This document shows, piece after piece, positions 4,749-6,526 of a stretch of 6,526 nt of DNA. Both the position numbers and the translations under genes were made by a program. Each line of letters opens with the position of its first letter. Positions within the stretch are counted from its first letter, which is position 1. The stretch covers positions 1 through 6,526 of the forward strand of contig JALLON010000151.1 of the NCBI GenBank assembly GCA_027717925.1, given 5' to 3'. The notes under the pieces are model-generated. The model was not told the origin of the DNA and searched no databases. It worked only from the letters and a program-made list of their open reading frames with translations. This DNA comes from Acidobacteria bacterium AH-259-G07 (GTDB taxonomy: Bacteria > Acidobacteriota > UBA6911 > RPQK01 > JADFOI01).

Positions 4749-6137
4749 TCATTGGAATTCGAACTCCTCCAAATACTGGGGAATCTCAATCCGCGACGGG
4801 ATCACCTTTTCTAAACTTCCTTTGAGAGCCTCTTGGGCCGCCGGCTCACCGTGAACCAGAAAAATGTGCGAAGGAGGTTCCTTCAAATGACTCACCCACT
4901 GCAGGAGTTCTTCTGAATCGGCATGGGCGGACAAGGCATCCAAATGAGCGATTCGAGCCCGCACTGACACCCGAACTCCATGAATCTTGACCTCTTTTTT
5001 CCCCTCCAATATGAGCCGACCTAAGGATCCTTCCGGTTGATAACCCACAAAAAGGACTGTGTTACGATGATCGCCGAGACGGTTCTTCAGGTGATGCAGA
5101 ATCCTTCCCCCGCCTAGGTTTCCGCTAGCTGAGATGATAATGCAAGGATCTTCAAATTGGTTGAGTGCTTTCGACTGATCAGCGCTCCTGACCAAACGAA
5201 CGGTGCCCGCCACAAGAGGACAAGCCTCAGACATTAACTGCTCCATCTCGAAGTCATGCTCTTCAAGATGACTGCAGTAGATGGAAACCGCATTGACCGC
5301 CATGGGACTGTCCAGAAAAACCGGCAGGACAGGGATTCTCCCGGCTTTCTCGAGTTCGCGAACTAAGTAAATTGCACGCTGGCTTCTTCCCACGGCAAAA
5401 GCGGGAATAATTAAACTCCCACTGCTTTCAACAGTCTGGTTAATCAGATCCTGCAGATAGCCCAGTATGTCAATCTTTTGGTGGATCCTATTGCCGTAGG
5501 TGGATTCCATGACCAGATAATGGGCAGCGGAAATGGTCTGTGGGTCCTTGATAATAGGTTGGTCGTATCTGCCCAGGTCACCCGTGAAGAAGAGGACAGT
5601 TCTGGCACCATTTCGTGTATAGCTCAGCCGGATCATGGCTGAGCCCAGGATGTGGCCCGCGTAAAGATACTCAAAGCTTAACCCGGCTGACAGTTCGTGA
5701 ACCCGATGATAGGAGACGGCTTGCAGGTATTTTAAAACCTCCCGTGCTTCGGCCTCAGTATAGAGAGGAAGAGCCGGATCGTGGCGAGAGTACTTCTTCC
5801 TATTGGCAAAAGCCGCATCCTCCTCCTGTAAGTGACCCGAGTCCGGGAGCATAAGAGAAAGCAAATCGGCCGTCGCAGGAGTGCAGTAGATTGGCCCTCG
5901 GAAACCTTCCTTGATCAGACGGGGAAGATAACCCGAGTGGTCGATGTGGGCATGGGTCAAGATGACCGCGTCCAAGCTGTCGGGAGGAACCGGAAAAGGA
6001 TGCCAGTTGCGCTCCTTGAGTTTTCTGCCCCCTTGAAAAAGCCCGCAGTCAATTAGCAGCCGTCGACCGTTGATTTGCAAAAAAAAGCGAGATCCAGTAA
6101 CCGTCTGAGCAGCACCAAGAAATTGCAGAGCGGGCAT
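4749..6137 (-). CDS. Metallo-beta-lactamase/beta-CASP family RNase
   Basis: The 462-residue protein has the full set of MBL plus beta-CASP motifs, as in the CPSF73-like exonuclease/RNA-specificity family (COG1236). The zinc-binding HxHxDH motif is H62, H64, D66 and H67 (THAHIDHSGYLP). H162 lies in GHILGSAMI and D187 in FFTGDLGRYD. Beta-CASP motif A is E211 in VMESTYGN, motif B is H405 in LSAHAD, and motif C is H429 in FLVHGEPAAQEAL. PAFAVGRSQR (245-254) and SASGNLGGGRILHHL (336-350) lie in the beta-CASP region; the latter is usually SASGM, with N340 replacing Met here. Family members are cytosolic zinc-dependent endo- or exoribonucleases; the exact RNA target is unknown. Length is normal and nothing is broken. 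The start is ATG 6137, with AAGG about 9 nt upstream inside a palindromic repeat. It is transcribed divergently from the selenoprotein gene. Confidence 0.93.
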   Translation of the reverse strand: MPALQFLGAAQTVTGSRFFLQINGRRLLIDCGLFQGGRKLKERNWHPFPVPPDSLDAVILTHAHIDHSGYLPRLIKEGFRGPIYCTPATADLLSLMLPDSGHLQEEDAAFANRKKYSRHDPALPLYTEAEAREVLKYLQAVSYHRVHELSAGLSFEYLYAGHILGSAMIRLSYTRNGARTVLFFTGDLGRYDQPIIKDPQTISAAHYLVMESTYGNRIHQKIDILGYLQDLINQTVESSGSLIIPAFAVGRSQRAIYLVRELEKAGRIPVLPVFLDSPMAVNAVSIYCSHLEEHDFEMEQLMSEACPLVAGTVRLVRSADQSKALNQFEDPCIIISASGNLGGGRILHHLKNRLGDHRNTVLFVGYQPEGSLGRLILEGKKEVKIHGVRVSVRARIAHLDALSAHADSEELLQWVSHLKEPPSHIFLVHGEPAAQEALKGSLEKVIPSRIEIPQYLEEFEFQ

Positions 6138-6142
6138 AACGA

Positions 6143-6228
6143 AGTGCCTTCGTGCCTTCGTGCTTTAGTGCTTTCGTGTGGTGGTCGGCGGCGACGAAAG
6201 CACGAAAGCACAAAAGCACGGAGGCACT
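6143..6228. repeat. Large palindrome of inverted 8-nt tandem units
   Basis: Four + strand units (GTGCCTTC at 6144 and 6152, GTGCTTTA at 6160, GTGCTTTC at 6168) face four inverted units (GAAAGCAC at 6196 and 6204, AAAAGCAC at 6212, GGAGGCAC at 6220). The inner 10 bp (6168-6177 with 6194-6203) pair perfectly. The full 35-bp arm has about three mismatches and one wobble around a 16-nt loop. It lies 5 nt upstream of the MBL start codon and between two divergent genes. A transcript started beyond it would carry a strong hairpin over the MBL ribosome binding site. It could equally be a dispersed palindromic repeat. Confidence 0.8.
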
Positions 6229-6289
6229 GTAGTACGATACGGCTGTGATCGAGATGTCGTCGGTCTGGGAGTTAAGTGCATAAGTCAGG

Positions 6290-6295
6290 TAGAAT
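6290..6295 (+). promoter_or_regulatory. Possible -10 box for the selenoprotein gene
   Basis: TAGAAT (6290-6295) differs from the -10 consensus at one position and lies in an AT-rich stretch about 50 nt before the start codon. No convincing -35 box is seen at the right distance, so this is tentative. Confidence 0.3.
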
Positions 6296-6346
6296 AATAG
6301 TAGCAATGTTGTCTCCTGAAATCGGCTGAAGGAAAGGAGTAGACCA

Positions 6347-6526
6347 ATGAATAAGCCAATAGCACTACAAATTGTTTACTGCGACGTTTGAACCTACACA
6401 CCAAGAGCCGCCTGGATGGCGTTAGAACTACTCAGTCACTATGGCAGAGACATTTCGGAGCTGAAACTCATTCCGTCCGACGGAGGGCGCTTTGAGGTCA
6501 GCATCAACGGAAAGCTGGTTTTTTCT
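6347..6526 (+). CDS. SelW-like (Rdx family) selenoprotein with in-frame TGA as selenocysteine; partial
   Basis: The ATG at 6347 follows an excellent Shine-Dalgarno sequence, AAGGAGT (6334-6340), 6 nt upstream. Sixty codons are visible before the window ends. Codon 15 is TGA (6389-6391), yet the same frame continues open and conserved to the edge. The N-terminus reads IALQIVYCDV-U-TYTPRA, matching the Rdx/SelW thioredoxin-like pattern (beta-strand, then CxxC or CxxU, then an aromatic and an alanine-rich helix). C12 and U15 form the redox motif. Downstream, LKLIPSDGGRFEVSINGKLV followed by FS is the standard GGxFEVxxxGxLxFS block of the family. Rdx proteins are usually about 80-100 residues, so 20-40 are missing beyond the edge. 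They are small cytosolic thiol-redox proteins of uncertain substrate. Decoding needs SelA, SelB, SelD and tRNA-Sec elsewhere in the genome. A nonsense mutation is the main alternative, but the TGA lies exactly at the redox position. Confidence 0.88.
6409..6421 (+). promoter_or_regulatory. Candidate bacterial SECIS hairpin
   Basis: CGCC (6409-6412) pairs with GGCG (6418-6421) around the loop TGGAT (6413-6417), inside the coding sequence. The stem begins 17 nt after the TGA, and the apical loop begins 22 nt after it, with G at its second position. Bacterial SECIS elements recruit SelB and are described as a hairpin just downstream of UGA with a small loop bearing an early G, 16-37 nt away. The lower stem is poor here, so the fold needs checking. 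Confidence 0.6.

Noticed and set aside
6143..6228. CRISPR array
   Set aside because: The units are 8 nt, directly adjoining without unique spacers, and inverted at the centre, so this is a palindromic tandem repeat.
6049..6306. 85-residue minus-strand open frame covering the palindrome and the MBL N-terminus
   Set aside because: It is out of frame with the conserved MBL gene and reads through repeats, with no domain features.
6389..6391. TGA as a simple nonsense mutation (SelW pseudogene)
   Set aside because: The stop lies exactly at the redox-cysteine position, the downstream frame is fully conserved, and a SECIS-like hairpin follows. Selenocysteine explains all three.

Overview
The window is bacterial: an encoded-CCA tRNA-Asp, Shine-Dalgarno sequences, prokaryotic protein families and insertion-sequence debris. 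No ribosomal marker is present, so placement is uncertain. Moderate GC, a selenoprotein, a NYN-LOTUS gene and dispersed 7-8 nt repeat arrays suggest an environmental lineage such as Nitrospirota, Methylomirabilota or Desulfobacterota. That is a weak inference.

Layout: positions 1-62 hold two operator-like palindromes. They precede a + strand quinone-oxidoreductase-type MDR gene (119-1099). Converging on it is a minus-strand NYN (LabA-like PIN) gene (1424-1963). Its C-terminal LOTUS/OST-HTH domain (1144-1449) is in another frame and is separated by a one-base shift at an A6 tract. Positions 1964-2710 are a graveyard of mobile DNA: an inverted repeat, an IS1-like transposase tail on the minus strand (about 2210-2340), 10-nt repeats, and an IS1182-like transposase N-terminus on the + strand (2498-2707). 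This debris abuts and has replaced the 3' end of a minus-strand secreted glycoside-hydrolase-like gene (DUF4015/COG1306), whose frame runs on through it to 2243.

Next come a C-terminal fragment of a large serine recombinase (+, about 4176-4532) and an intact tRNA-Asp(GTC) gene (minus, 4435-4512), which the recombinase frame enters from its 3' end. This looks like the worn edge of an integrated element. A stretch with 7-nt repeats follows, then a complete minus-strand MBL/beta-CASP RNase-type gene (4749-6137). Just upstream of its start codon lies an 86-nt palindrome built of 8-nt units (6143-6228).

The most interesting item is at the right edge. A divergent + strand gene begins at 6347 with a strong ribosome binding site and encodes a SelW-like (Rdx family) protein. 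Its redox motif is C-D-V-U, where U is an in-frame TGA at 6389-6391. A bacterial SECIS-like hairpin sits 17 nt downstream. Standard ORF calling would split or miss this gene. It is cut off by the window end at codon 60.

The genes do not form one pathway. They are separate transcription units: redox enzymes at both ends, two RNA-related nuclease genes, a cell-envelope-type hydrolase and mobile-element scars.
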